Shown here piece after piece: positions 7,201 through 14,892 of a stretch of DNA of 64,000 nt. The notes under the pieces were generated by a model. The model was not told where the DNA came from. It was given only the letters and a program-made list of their open reading frames with translations, and searched no databases. The stretch spans positions 62,001 through 126,000 of the forward strand of contig CATLLN010000002.1 in the NCBI GenBank assembly GCA_950022695.1. The letters run 5' to 3'. Numbering within the stretch: the first letter of the stretch is position 1; every line of letters starts with the position of its first letter. Source of the stretch: an uncultured bacterium. GTDB lineage: Bacteria; Cyanobacteriota; Vampirovibrionia; Gastranaerophilales; Gastranaerophilaceae. The position numbers were made by a program, and so were the translations under genes.

Positions 7201-9522
7201 GTAAATTGTCAAAAAGGGAAAATGGATAATTATTCATATATCCATGAAATACTGCAATTCGCAGATAAAATCCAACAATATCCGGAAATATTTAATAAAG
7301 TTGTAAATTGTCCAAGCGCTATAAATACGTTTGCAATTTCACATATAATTTCAGAAATAGATAATGCTATAAAATATCCGGAAACATTCAACCGTTTAAT
7401 AAGCAATAATAATATTGATTCTCTTGATATAAAATTACTTATGAAAAAAGCAGATTTAATAGAGAAAAATTTTGATATATTTGACAAGCTTACCCAAAAA
7501 GGTAATACATATTCTTATTCAGATATAACTAACTTTATGGATATAGCTGATAAAATCAAACAACAACCAAACTTCCCAACAGAATTAATTACTCCAAATA
7601 ATGCTGAAGTATTAAAACAATTAGTAGATTATATCCCATTGATAAATAAAAATTTAGATGATTTATCAAGACCGGAGCAACGACAATTATTAAATGCTAT
7701 ACTACAAAGCAGTTATATTGCCGGTTACATGCACTTTGACAATAACCCTGCACTGGAAAAAGCTTTCAAACTAGTTCCAAAATCTGCTACTGAATATAAA
7801 AATACATTAAATATCTTATCGCAAAAACTTAATACAAATATTACACCAATAACACAAATCGAACATAAAGAACTTAATAATCTGTTATCACAACTTGATA
7901 CTGTTATTAAAAATACAGATTTAACAAAAACAAAAGCTCCAGAACTTAAATATAATCAAGAAAGCTTCATAAATGATGTATCATCTCAATTACAAAAGCT
8001 TTCTCCTGAAGAGATAACAAAAGTTAAAGAATTATTTAATATCAATATTCACAATAATACATTAACAGGTTTGCCGAATAGTAAAAACTACCAAAAAGAT
8101 ATACAAAATAAAAACATAAAAGATGAACTAACTATTAATACAGCAAATCAAATTGCCGAATTTGTTAATAAATACAGATACAATAATGAAATAAATATCG
8201 AAAATGCGCCTGAATTATCTCAAACATTAAATAATATGGCAAAAATCGCACCTGAACTTTATAACAATTTTAATGGTTCAAATTCCCCTGCAGAAATAAT
8301 AAATAATTTAAAATCAGTAGTAAACAATTCGAAATTTGAAACTTTAAACAACAATGATAAAAATATTTTAACCATAGCAACTCTTTTACAAAATACCAAC
8401 AAAACATACAACAGTACAACAGAATCAGCCTATGATGCTTATTTCTTATCTAAACAACTTGGCTACACATCTTCTGATGCAGATAAAATATATTCAATCA
8501 TTCAAGCCTCTGATGCTGTTAGTAAATTTATGAATACAAATAGAAACAATATTTCTATAGAAAAAAATCCAAAAGAAACACTAATATCAAATAAAAGAAA
8601 TTTAACATTTGATGAAATTGCCTTTGAATTAAAAGAAAATAATAATCTTGAACTAGCACAAATGTTATATTCTTCAAAAGAAGATCCAGGATTAACAAGA
8701 CACTTTGATAAACTGTTAACACAAAGAATTAACGAAATAAAAGCTCAGGATTTCACACTTCCACAAACCCCGATTGACTCATACAATAAAACTGCAAAAA
8801 ATACTATAATTAAAGGATATGAAGTAAAACTTGTAAACGCATCTGAGATTGAAGATTTTTACGCCTTTATCCACACTCCTGAAGCGAACTTTTCAAACCA
8901 AATGAAAAACAAAAACAGAAGTACAAATTTATCAAATCTTAATACATTTAATAATTTGCATGATGAAAAAATACTTTGTACAAGTTATATATCTAAAGAC
9001 AATTATTGCGCTGCAGAATCGCACGGTATAATCTTTTCTGTTCCAAACGATAAACAATTTGTCGGATGTGGAAATGATATATGGTCACTATGCAAAAACA
9101 CTAAAGAAATGCTAATTGAATATTATAAAAAGGATAATAACATGTGTAATGATGATGGTTTTAAAGCTGACCATAGAGCATTCATCTCTAATAACTTGAA
9201 AGAAATATTAAATATTTCTGATGCAGAATATATTAAACGACTTGATAATATTAAAAATCAACTTGGCAGCGACAAATTAACACTTGAAAAGCTACAACCA
9301 ATTGATCCGGAATTTGCCCAAGCTTATAAAACATTCTTATCAAGAACTACTAGCATTGAAAATCCGGTAGAAAATGCATTATTAAGAAATGACTCCTGGA
9401 ATGAAGTTTTGGTATCTAATGTATCTCCTTGCGCAATCTTTACTAAAGACTTAAATCACATACCTGAAGAATATTTGCAACAAGCACAAAAAGAAAATCT
9501 TCCAATTGTTATATTAAATTAA
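4261..9522 (+). CDS. Giant 1,753-residue helical-repeat protein, probably a surface or effector protein
   Basis: The N-terminal 270 residues are helical and charged. Residues about 280-450 are Gly/Ala-rich and hydrophobic (GGMLGETALTIITSIYTGG, GGLGAYVSGPIGQAVENAL), like membrane-active segments of large toxins. A short beta-rich module follows (TYTVKQNGIEVGKFTNANEV). Residues about 615-1080 form about 15 units of 31-40 residues, each with the core YPEVFDKIMNCPK preceded by an ADKIQQ helix, evidently an alpha-solenoid. The C-terminal 500 residues include a Cys-containing block (CTSYISKDNYCAAESHGIIF, VGCGNDIWSLCKN) that could be catalytic. There is no signal peptide, and the only start available is TTG at 4261, inside the stop of the gene before it. 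Binding or effector function is inferred from architecture; no family is recognised. Confidence 0.75.
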   Translation: MREYACEALYKNAKQASNLIKEYRDSYGIISIDALSEGLKTVNFIGQAALLNAEDLPAGFDFFKSNRTKEKEFEQKMEVYKNLKTKTSNINEFEKEFKNITEREVVYNAISALQKNETKLQKLSAYKGVLNNIERTMGKIEFAPNINILKSTTSENLGKLFGLKQEEVDKIFEEAYNELEANSGALDKSQKLVDFKNNLISMLNGAKTRTEYLLDAELNGIQLDKSNPFSDMPSVNTFSEKKSKDLIKKLNSEIETTASDCKELFKYALGPNNTNEAEAFIELAQIGGMLGETALTIITSIYTGGMAAPAMAAMKNAGTAGKIGSQLLKGCLTAANASIPATTSYISAITSQDGLTDEKSAVIKEKLKNGIIYGGLGAYVSGPIGQAVENALTKNIGVFSTALAKAYGKGAEISLDVVFDNVIDNIDVKESLIQNGIMNIGMAVAGGRLSKALSKQHFTLKSENDGTYTVKQNGIEVGKFTNANEVASFAIGKASDINQTINNQPMLRGETELPEATVTAKKKAYIKPESETTEFMLQDDIAKTSMSSMLGKAKTKAEAIWDTAFDKVKSMTNKSYKEIQKLKENPEFEGLESYVDALYNSQFKLSEYEENINLIKDNRQIFDKLMNNDKIDINKDIRQILWFTNVLKQNQDLLDKLLTSNNSKIKNFNDISNLIEVSKNINSYPDIFEKLMNTEKFNSSQVKTIMASAEIIHKYPDTFDKMLNKDTFLEDHNFLGSIRLFNEYSNTFDKLINCSKIKKGNEISFTMSVIKEYFSQEPDPVILDKIINCPKIKNGNDIACMLQQAEKIQQYPEVFDKIMNHPKVEAHSAHNLMAVAEKIQQYPEVFDKIMNCPIVIDDIANARGIMESADKIQQYPDVLDKILNCPKVKNTQNISELLHAADNIHKYPDIFEKVVNCPKTGNAFSISEIMEVANKIQQYPEAFDKIVNCPKISNNNNLIYDTINEAADKIQQYPKVFDMIVNCQKGKMDNYSYIHEILQFADKIQQYPEIFNKVVNCPSAINTFAISHIISEIDNAIKYPETFNRLISNNNIDSLDIKLLMKKADLIEKNFDIFDKLTQKGNTYSYSDITNFMDIADKIKQQPNFPTELITPNNAEVLKQLVDYIPLINKNLDDLSRPEQRQLLNAILQSSYIAGYMHFDNNPALEKAFKLVPKSATEYKNTLNILSQKLNTNITPITQIEHKELNNLLSQLDTVIKNTDLTKTKAPELKYNQESFINDVSSQLQKLSPEEITKVKELFNINIHNNTLTGLPNSKNYQKDIQNKNIKDELTINTANQIAEFVNKYRYNNEINIENAPELSQTLNNMAKIAPELYNNFNGSNSPAEIINNLKSVVNNSKFETLNNNDKNILTIATLLQNTNKTYNSTTESAYDAYFLSKQLGYTSSDADKIYSIIQASDAVSKFMNTNRNNISIEKNPKETLISNKRNLTFDEIAFELKENNNLELAQMLYSSKEDPGLTRHFDKLLTQRINEIKAQDFTLPQTPIDSYNKTAKNTIIKGYEVKLVNASEIEDFYAFIHTPEANFSNQMKNKNRSTNLSNLNTFNNLHDEKILCTSYISKDNYCAAESHGIIFSVPNDKQFVGCGNDIWSLCKNTKEMLIEYYKKDNNMCNDDGFKADHRAFISNNLKEILNISDAEYIKRLDNIKNQLGSDKLTLEKLQPIDPEFAQAYKTFLSRTTSIENPVENALLRNDSWNEVLVSNVSPCAIFTKDLNHIPEEYLQQAQKENLPIVILN
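6112..7495 (+). repeat. Approximately 15 intragenic repeats of 93-120 bp
   Basis: The codons of the solenoid part of the giant protein repeat with a 31-40 codon period. Two neighbouring units share an exact 48-bp stretch (6673-6720 and 6766-6813, 93 bp apart), which indicates a recent duplication. Other units have diverged to about half identity at the protein level while keeping the (Y)P-x-x-F-D-K-(I/L)-(M/V)-N core. Confidence 0.85.
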
Positions 9523-9526
9523 TTGT

Positions 9527-9560
9527 TAAAAAGAGTCGGGTTAAACCTGACTCTTTTATT
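9527..9560 (+). terminator. Terminator after the giant repeat-protein gene
   Basis: AAAAGAGTC and GACTCTTTT pair around a short GGGTTAAACCT centre, ending in a T-run. It lies 5-40 nt after the stop codon. Confidence 0.8.
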
Positions 9561-9640
9561 CAAAACCACACAATTTGTTGAAAGAATTTTATTTTTTTGA
9601 TATATAGTATGTGCTATATTACAAAAGTCTATAGGAAATT

Positions 9641-9865
9641 ATGAAAATAAAATTATTCCATTCTGTAAAAAGAAATCCAAGTAGAAATATTAATTATAAT
9701 CCACCAATAAAAAACATTTCAAAAATGCCTAACAATACGATAACAAAGAAAGAACTTACACCTTGAGAAAAACTTGTTAAAATAACAGAGTTAATTAACC
9801 GAATACTTTGTAGAATAGAAGAAAAAAACAAGGGAATGTTAGGTCAACTTAAAAAACTTTCATAA
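9641..9865 (+). pseudogene. Small ORF interrupted by an in-frame TGA
   Basis: ATG at 9641 follows ATAGGAAATT and opens a 41-codon frame (MKIKLFHSVKRNPSRN...) that stops at TGA 9764-9766. The same frame then continues for 32 more sensible codons (EKLVKITELINRILCRIEEK...) to TAA at 9865. Restoring TGG for TGA would give ...KELTPWEKLVKITEL..., a plausible continuous helix of about 74 residues. It is basic and has no membrane segment. It could be a real 41-residue peptide followed by chance, but the quality of the downstream frame favours a recent nonsense mutation. No family recognised. Confidence 0.4.
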
Positions 9866-9954
9866 AAACAAATATGCCAGTCGTTTTGATTATTTTGAGC
9901 AGGTAGTTTGAGAATTTAATTTATCTGCTAATAATTCTCATCCTCATCCCAAAA

Positions 9955-9977
9955 TAAAAAACCCAACATTAGTTGGG
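9955..9977 (-). terminator. Terminator of the tRNA-Ser gene
   Basis: CCCAAC/GTTGGG pair around a 4-nt loop (9962-9976). On the minus strand this is followed by a run of T, just after the tRNA 3' end. Confidence 0.85.
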
Positions 9978-9987
9978 AATTTTAATT

Positions 9988-10074
9988 CAGAGGGGATGGG
10001 ATTCGAACCCACGGTGGAGTTACCCCCACACAACCTTTCCAAGATTGCACCTTAAACCTCTCGGACACCCCTCT
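9988..10074 (-). tRNA. tRNA-Ser (anticodon GGA)
   Basis: An 87-nt tRNA with a long variable arm. The 7-bp acceptor stem is AGAGGGG with CCCCTCT and the discriminator is G. The anticodon arm is CAATC-TTGGAAA-GGTTG with anticodon GGA, which reads UCC/UCU. The T-loop is GGTTCGAATC. The CCA end is not encoded. The variable arm GTGGGGGTAACTCCAC marks a class II tRNA. Confidence 0.95.
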
Positions 10075-10090
10075 TTAGGTTTGCTACTAT

Positions 10091-10294
10091 TTAATTATCC
10101 TTTAAACGCTGTGTTTCGTCAAGCTCTAATATTTCCTGCTGATAAAATTCTTCGGTTTTCTCCATTTGATAAACCCTTGCATCTGCCAGGCGCTCCAAAA
10201 CCTTAGCATAATCCATACATTTCTTACCTTTAATTCCTTCTGTTTCCATCTGAATAGAACCATCCGGAAGAAGTCTTATTTTCATCTTACCCAT
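10091..10294 (-). CDS. DUF2997-like small protein of the Ycf46 cluster
   Basis: The 67-residue protein begins KIRLLPDGSIQMETEGIKGK, followed by a conserved-looking Cys at residue 27 and a helical tail. This fits the DUF2997 family, short proteins of the form 'x-I-x-P-D-G-x-V-x-x-x-x-x-G-x-x-G-x-x-C' encoded beside DUF1257/Ycf35 and AAA ATPase genes in cyanobacteria and other bacteria. AAGGTGAT stands 7 nt before the ATG, fixing the start. It is the last gene of the leftward operon, 12 nt after the DUF1257-like gene, and is followed by tRNA-Ser. The biochemical role is unknown. The family call rests on pattern recognition plus context. Confidence 0.7.
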   Translation of the reverse strand: MGKMKIRLLPDGSIQMETEGIKGKKCMDYAKVLERLADARVYQMEKTEEFYQQEILELDETQRLKDN

Positions 10295-10306
10295 ATTTAA
10301 ATCACC

Positions 10307-11569
10307 TTAAATATCTATTGTCAAAACTATTGAATTATCATCCATAACAGTTTCGGATTCAAGTCGCATATTTTCCCTATCCAATCGCTCTTTAATCTTG
10401 TTATAAGTCATTTCCTGAATATTTAATCCATATTCTTCATTCAAATCGTTAATAATGTCTTCGCATTCACTCTTGTCGGAAACCTGTGTAATATCAAGTG
10501 TATAACCGTTTGAACCGTCTTTTTTATAATAAACCATTTCCATTCCAAACAACTTACATGAAACTTCATCCCCGATTTCTGAAATTTCTTCAGCTCCGTG
10601 TTCGGTTAGTGTATTCAAAAGCATTCCTTTATCAGTATAATTTGTCTTATAAGTGTAAACCGTGGTAGAAAGATCATTTATAAGTCTTAAATCCCTGCCG
10701 GCAGCAATATTAAGCTTTCTAAAAATAATCTCGGCTTCTTTTGTTATTGCACTGTTATTTGAACCCGAAAACTCTGCTACATAATAACCGTTTTTCAAAA
10801 CCCAGTTAAGCGTTGCATCACTATTTTTCAAAGGAGTTTGAGAATCCAGAGCGTAATACAAATAATTTGCCTTTTTTAAAAACATTCGTAATTCTTCAGG
10901 TTTAATATTTGTTTGAATTTTTAAATTTGTAAGTCCGTAAACTACATTCGCCCCTTGAGAACCGCCCCGTAGTCCTATATTTAAGATAGTAACTTTTTGT
11001 TCCACTTCAAGATTATAAAAATCGCTATTTGCAGACTTAAAATATTTTATACTTTGTCCGTTGAGGTTTGCAACTACTTCATTGTTTTCGGTTGTAAATA
11101 TTTGCGAAGCTCCTTCTTCTTTTAATGCGGAATATATCTCCGTAACTTTTGTATATGATGTGTCGTAATTATAATAAAAGAATTCATTTGAATCTATTAA
11201 TCTTACATTTCGTCCTGTGATTGAATCAAGTTCATTAAAAAACTTTTCGCCGCAGCTTTGGAGATACTCACCATCTGCATTGCAAGAAAGAACAGCTTGA
11301 ACATATTTACCGCGGACAAACCACTCAACATTCAAACCGGAACTTAAAATATAACAGCGTGTATCAAACTGCTTACAATCCGCACGATCCATCATATAAC
11401 CCAGTTCATCTGCTGTAATATTGGTTAGGACTCTGATGGAACGTAAATTATTCAGTGCAGTATTTTTATCTTTATCAACACTTTCTGATGCTGTATGTAA
11501 TTTTTCATTCGCGGCTTTTTCAGGCTCAATTAAAAATGCCATCGGATAAGCCATTAAAGTTATAGACAT
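10307..11569 (-). CDS. DUF1257 (Ycf35)-like protein of the Ycf46 cluster, 420 aa
   Basis: The last 100 residues (NTLTEHGAEEISEIGDEVSC... to the terminal DNSIVLTIDI) resemble DUF1257/Ycf35. In that family a ~100-residue alpha/beta domain ends in a 'Y-x-x-x-x-x-x-x-x-x-x-G-x-x-x-x-x-E-x-x-x-D-G-S-I-x-L' strand. Upstream are two further weakly similar segments (about residues 40-190 and 210-320). Each contains a TNI(T/K)xxELxxxxxxAxY/D-like block followed by a GR(N/D)(V/L)RLI strand, so the protein seems to hold duplicated divergent copies before the C-terminal domain. That makes it much longer than plastid Ycf35 proteins. GGAGGGTGA before ATG gives a strong start. There is no membrane segment. 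Function is unknown; it presumably works with the ATPase. Confidence 0.6.
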   Translation of the reverse strand: MSITLMAYPMAFLIEPEKAANEKLHTASESVDKDKNTALNNLRSIRVLTNITADELGYMMDRADCKQFDTRCYILSSGLNVEWFVRGKYVQAVLSCNADGEYLQSCGEKFFNELDSITGRNVRLIDSNEFFYYNYDTSYTKVTEIYSALKEEGASQIFTTENNEVVANLNGQSIKYFKSANSDFYNLEVEQKVTILNIGLRGGSQGANVVYGLTNLKIQTNIKPEELRMFLKKANYLYYALDSQTPLKNSDATLNWVLKNGYYVAEFSGSNNSAITKEAEIIFRKLNIAAGRDLRLINDLSTTVYTYKTNYTDKGMLLNTLTEHGAEEISEIGDEVSCKLFGMEMVYYKKDGSNGYTLDITQVSDKSECEDIINDLNEEYGLNIQEMTYNKIKERLDRENMRLESETVMDDNSIVLTIDI

Positions 11570-11626
11570 TCACCCTCCATAAATTGTTGAAATGACTTGG
11601 AAATAATTGGTAACATCATTTACCCC

Positions 11627-13249
11627 CTATACATCCAGAGCTCTGCCGCCGCGGGAAGTATTTACATCATTTTCAGAATCAGAACTTGTTGAGTAATGTT
11701 CCATATCATCTTTTTTAGTCGCTGCAACAGCACGAATATTTGCCCACTGACGAAGCGATAAAATTTGTTCCTTCTGGGTAACAGAAAGTGGTACGACATT
11801 TCTTATTGTATTTTCTATGTCGGAAAATTCAAGCGGACGTTTGTTAAAGAACGCTTCATAAAGCGCTGTAATTACAACCTGTTCGATTTCAGCACCGACA
11901 AAACCTTCTGTCATTGATGCAAGTTTTTCATATAACTCATCATTAACTTCAATTTTTGAGGCTACATCTTTATCTTTGAGCCTTTTTGCAAGGTGAAGTT
12001 TAAAGATTTCTTTTCTTTCCCGAAGAGTTGGTAAATCGACAAAGAAGATTTCATCGAAACGTCCTTTTCTTAAGAGTTCAGCCGGAAGCCCGCTGATATT
12101 GTTTGCTGTTGCAATAACAAAAACAGGTGCGGTTTTTTCCTGCATCCAGGTTAGAAAAGTTCCAAAAATTCTTGATGAAGTTCCGCTGTCACCGTTAGAG
12201 TTTATTCCGCTTAAACTTTTTTCAATTTCATCAACCCAAAGAATTGAAGGTGCAACTGCTTCGGCGGTTTTTATGGCTTTTCGCATATTTTCTTCTGAAC
12301 TTCCGACAATTCCTGAAAAAATCTTACCAAAATCAAGTTTTAGCAATGGAAGCTGCCAGGCTGCACTCATTGCTTTTGCTGTTAAACTCTTACCGCAGCC
12401 GGGAACTCCTGTAATAAGAACACCTTTAGGCGCCGGTAGACAATATTTTTTGGCTGATTCTGACCACGAATTATTACGTTTATTCAGCCAATTTTTAAGA
12501 TTTTCAAGCCCGCCGACATCTGTTACTTTAATATCTGTGTTTATAAATTCGAGAATACCTGTTTTTTTGATAACCTGCATTTTTTCACTGAGAATTACAG
12601 TTAAATCCTTACCGTCAATACTGCCATCGTTAACCATCGCAAGTGCAAAAGCATTTTCAGCTTCCTGCAATGTCAAACCTAATGCTGCTTTACAAAGTTT
12701 TTCCTTACCTTCTTCATCAAGAGCTGAAGTATCAATTTGATTATTTTGAGAAACCATTTTATCAAGCTTTGCCTTAATTTCATCCAATGTCGGAAGCGGC
12801 ATATCAAGTAGTGTAATTTCTTTTTGCATAGATTCAGGAATTAGAAGTTCAGAAGCAATAAAAATCACATTTTTTCTAAATTTGCTTGTCTTAAGCTCAG
12901 GAATAATATCTCTAAGCCGTCTAACAACATTATAATCTACATGACGACCTTTAACCCCAAAATAAACGTGGAAATCACACATTACAAAAACTGCATTTTT
13001 ATTACATTCTTTTACAAATTCAATAGCTTTGTCCGGACTGTTTGTACCTTCTATTTTCTGTCCGTTCAGAACAAACCCGTTTGTTTGTGTCCATACATAG
13101 ACATCTCTGGTTACTCTTATCAGCTTTTCCGATTTTGCAATCTTTTTAATAAGAGCAACTGCTCTTTCTTCTTCCCAGGTTGTTATATATATATATGGGA
13201 AACGTGCCCTAAATAATCTTGATAATTGTGTAACTATTTGGTTAGTCAT
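11627..13249 (-). CDS. ycf46: Ycf46-type AAA ATPase
   Basis: This cytoplasmic AAA+ ATPase has a 240-residue N-terminal domain (starting TQLSRLFRARFPYIYITTWE, the typical Ycf46 opening). Next come Walker A (GVPGCGKS, about residue 280), Walker B (ILWVDEIEKS, about 343), sensor 1 (FVIATANN) and the second-region arginines (LLRKGRFDEIFF). Length (540 residues) and order match Ycf46, a protein conserved in cyanobacteria and red-lineage plastids and found in some other bacteria. Its substrate is not established. Of two nearby starts, the ATG at 13249 is chosen because GAGGG lies 8 nt before it; the upstream ATG has no binding site. It follows the radical-SAM gene by 21 nt and precedes the DUF1257-like gene by 57 nt. 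Confidence 0.92.
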   Translation of the reverse strand: MTNQIVTQLSRLFRARFPYIYITTWEEERAVALIKKIAKSEKLIRVTRDVYVWTQTNGFVLNGQKIEGTNSPDKAIEFVKECNKNAVFVMCDFHVYFGVKGRHVDYNVVRRLRDIIPELKTSKFRKNVIFIASELLIPESMQKEITLLDMPLPTLDEIKAKLDKMVSQNNQIDTSALDEEGKEKLCKAALGLTLQEAENAFALAMVNDGSIDGKDLTVILSEKMQVIKKTGILEFINTDIKVTDVGGLENLKNWLNKRNNSWSESAKKYCLPAPKGVLITGVPGCGKSLTAKAMSAAWQLPLLKLDFGKIFSGIVGSSEENMRKAIKTAEAVAPSILWVDEIEKSLSGINSNGDSGTSSRIFGTFLTWMQEKTAPVFVIATANNISGLPAELLRKGRFDEIFFVDLPTLRERKEIFKLHLAKRLKDKDVASKIEVNDELYEKLASMTEGFVGAEIEQVVITALYEAFFNKRPLEFSDIENTIRNVVPLSVTQKEQILSLRQWANIRAVAATKKDDMEHYSTSSDSENDVNTSRGGRALDV

Positions 13250-13270
13250 CTTTTTAGCCCTCATTTGAAA

Positions 13271-13876
13271 CTATTTTACATTATCTTTCCCGAGTTGTAA
13301 ACTAAAATTTTTATTTATACTCTCAAAATCCCCCATTCCATTGATTTCTAATCTACCATCCGGAGATATTCTTGCTTCAATTTTGTTTTTGTATTGAAAA
13401 ACTTCTTCGGGAGTATAAAAATCAGTCAAAAAATGATAATTTTGATTGGAAGATCCAACCCATGGACGGGAAAGGTCGAAATTTTCCTGTTCAAACCCGC
13501 CATCAATAAGTAAATCAATTTCTTTAAGGAAATTATCTATATCACCATTATTTTTGGATTTCAGTTCATCAAGCGTGTAACCTGTAAAGCAAAGAATAGA
13601 TAAGCCGAGTTTTTTAATTTCGCGGCTAAGAATTACCAATTGTTCAGCTTGCTCAAAAGGTTCTCCGCCAAGAAATGTTACCCCTTCAATATTTGGTTCT
13701 GATTTAATTTGTTTTAAAATATCATCAACAGAATACTTTTTGCCGACACCAAATTCCCACGTTTCACGTGCCCAACAGCCCGGGCAATGCTTCTTACATC
13801 CCTGAACCCAGATACAAAATCTTTCTCCCGGTCCTTCTACTTTTGTATTTTTAAGGATTTTAAAAACATCAATCAT
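13271..13876 (-). CDS. NrdG-like radical SAM protein
   Basis: The 201-residue protein carries a CxxxCxxC radical SAM cluster motif (GCKKHCPGC) at residues 27-34, then GGEPFEQAEQL. It resembles the small activases of anaerobic ribonucleotide reductase (NrdG) and pyruvate formate-lyase. Those generate a 5'-deoxyadenosyl radical to abstract hydrogen from a partner protein. No class III reductase lies nearby. Instead the gene sits between the HhH membrane protein (1-nt overlap of ATG with the previous stop) and the Ycf46 ATPase. It is therefore more likely an activator or modifier belonging to this cluster than NrdG. The C-terminal half (residues 155-200) is unlike NrdG. A glycyl-radical substrate is not apparent in the operon. 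Confidence 0.8.
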   Translation of the reverse strand: MIDVFKILKNTKVEGPGERFCIWVQGCKKHCPGCWARETWEFGVGKKYSVDDILKQIKSEPNIEGVTFLGGEPFEQAEQLVILSREIKKLGLSILCFTGYTLDELKSKNNGDIDNFLKEIDLLIDGGFEQENFDLSRPWVGSSNQNYHFLTDFYTPEEVFQYKNKIEARISPDGRLEINGMGDFESINKNFSLQLGKDNVK

Positions 13877-14820
13877 TATAAATCAATAATCCTGCCCTGA
13901 TCAAAATCCTCATCATCTGTTTTTTCAACAGGTTTTCCTATTATAATCATACTTCTGATTTTAGGAACAAAGTGTTCTTTTACATTTGCAGCTTTCAAGA
14001 ATTCTTCTTCGGAACTAAAAATCCCATTAATATCACGATATTCAACTATTTTTTTAGCACCAACAATATTTATCCCGGGTAAAATTGCTAATTCACCGGC
14101 AACAGCAGTATTAACATCAATTTTTTGAGATGAATTTGATAAAATATCTCCCATATCTTTAAATTCAGGAGCATCAATTGTTCTTTCTGCAACGGGTTTT
14201 TGCTCTTTAATATTACCCATATCAATAAATTCTGCCCCTTTATCATTTGGGGTTTCAAGTCCCTTTGCATACGTATCAGGTGTAATTTCACCCATTTCCA
14301 CAAATTTTGGAGCGTTAGTTTTATTTTCGACTGTAATATTCTGAGGTTTTGCAGTATCTACAATTTTTGATTCAAGAGTAATAATATCAATTTTTGTATC
14401 GTGGCTGAAAAAAGCCGCCAGAGAATCCAGTGTAATAAAACTGTCGAACACACGACAGAGCCTGTTCCAGGCTTTATTAACACTAAGCTTGCCTTTTGAT
14501 AGTGTAAACATTCTTTTAGCACGTTTTCTATCTGCAATATTATCCATTACAACAATTTTTTCATCAGGTGTATAAATAACCGTACAATGCTCGTTGTGAA
14601 GAGCATTATTTTTGAGCACAAACTGCCTTGAAACCATTGTTATACTATATTTATACATTTTATCTTTATAAATATTGTAAAGAATAAGCCCGGGAATCGA
14701 ACCAACCAAAAATACTGCAAGAGCAAAATTTGCAAGCTGTGGAGATATGTACATTAATACGATATAACCTACAAATATAATTCCAATAAATTGCTGTATT
14801 TTTTTTAGTTTATAGTACAT
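13876..14820 (-). CDS. Membrane protein with C-terminal ComEA-like helix-hairpin-helix
   Basis: Two N-terminal membrane helices (about residues 10-30 and 33-52) are followed by a small cytoplasmic part. A long polar linker comes next, then a ComEA-type HhH domain near the end (DVNTAVAGELAILPGINIVG, then KKIVEYRDINGIF). Such domains bind DNA without sequence specificity or mediate protein contacts. The linker holds three copies of a short motif: APKFVEMGEI, GAEFIDMGNI and APEFKDMGDI. I chose the ATG at 14820 because the membrane segment starts right after it. The ATG at 14838 is also possible, and neither has a ribosome binding site. First gene of the Ycf46 operon; its stop overlaps the next start by 1 nt. 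Role unknown, possibly a membrane anchor for the ATPase. Confidence 0.7.
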   Translation of the reverse strand: MYYKLKKIQQFIGIIFVGYIVLMYISPQLANFALAVFLVGSIPGLILYNIYKDKMYKYSITMVSRQFVLKNNALHNEHCTVIYTPDEKIVVMDNIADRKRAKRMFTLSKGKLSVNKAWNRLCRVFDSFITLDSLAAFFSHDTKIDIITLESKIVDTAKPQNITVENKTNAPKFVEMGEITPDTYAKGLETPNDKGAEFIDMGNIKEQKPVAERTIDAPEFKDMGDILSNSSQKIDVNTAVAGELAILPGINIVGAKKIVEYRDINGIFSSEEEFLKAANVKEHFVPKIRSMIIIGKPVEKTDDEDFDQGRIIDL

Positions 14821-14874
14821 AACAATACAATACCACACATGCCAGATTAGTAATGCTTTATATAGACGATTTTA

Positions 14875-14892
14875 TGCTAATATTAACGTATG
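14875..14892 (+). promoter_or_regulatory. Extended -10 box 6 nt before the aroA ATG (leaderless)
   Basis: TG-C-TAATAT (14875-14883) is followed by 6 nt and ATG. No ribosome binding site is visible between the divergent HhH gene and aroA. Confidence 0.6.

Noticed and set aside
2749-9766. Reassignment of TAG or TGA as sense codons.
   Set aside because: Intact genes end in all three stops (for example nadE in TAG, the 226-aa gene in TGA), and the interrupted genes use different stops. Point mutations fit better.
9973-10206. ORF across the tRNA-Ser gene.
   Set aside because: It overlaps a clear tRNA and the DUF2997-like gene on the other strand.
13271-13876. Calling the radical SAM gene nrdG or pflA.
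   Set aside because: No ribonucleotide reductase adjoins it and it is embedded in the Ycf46 operon, so the specific name is not justified.
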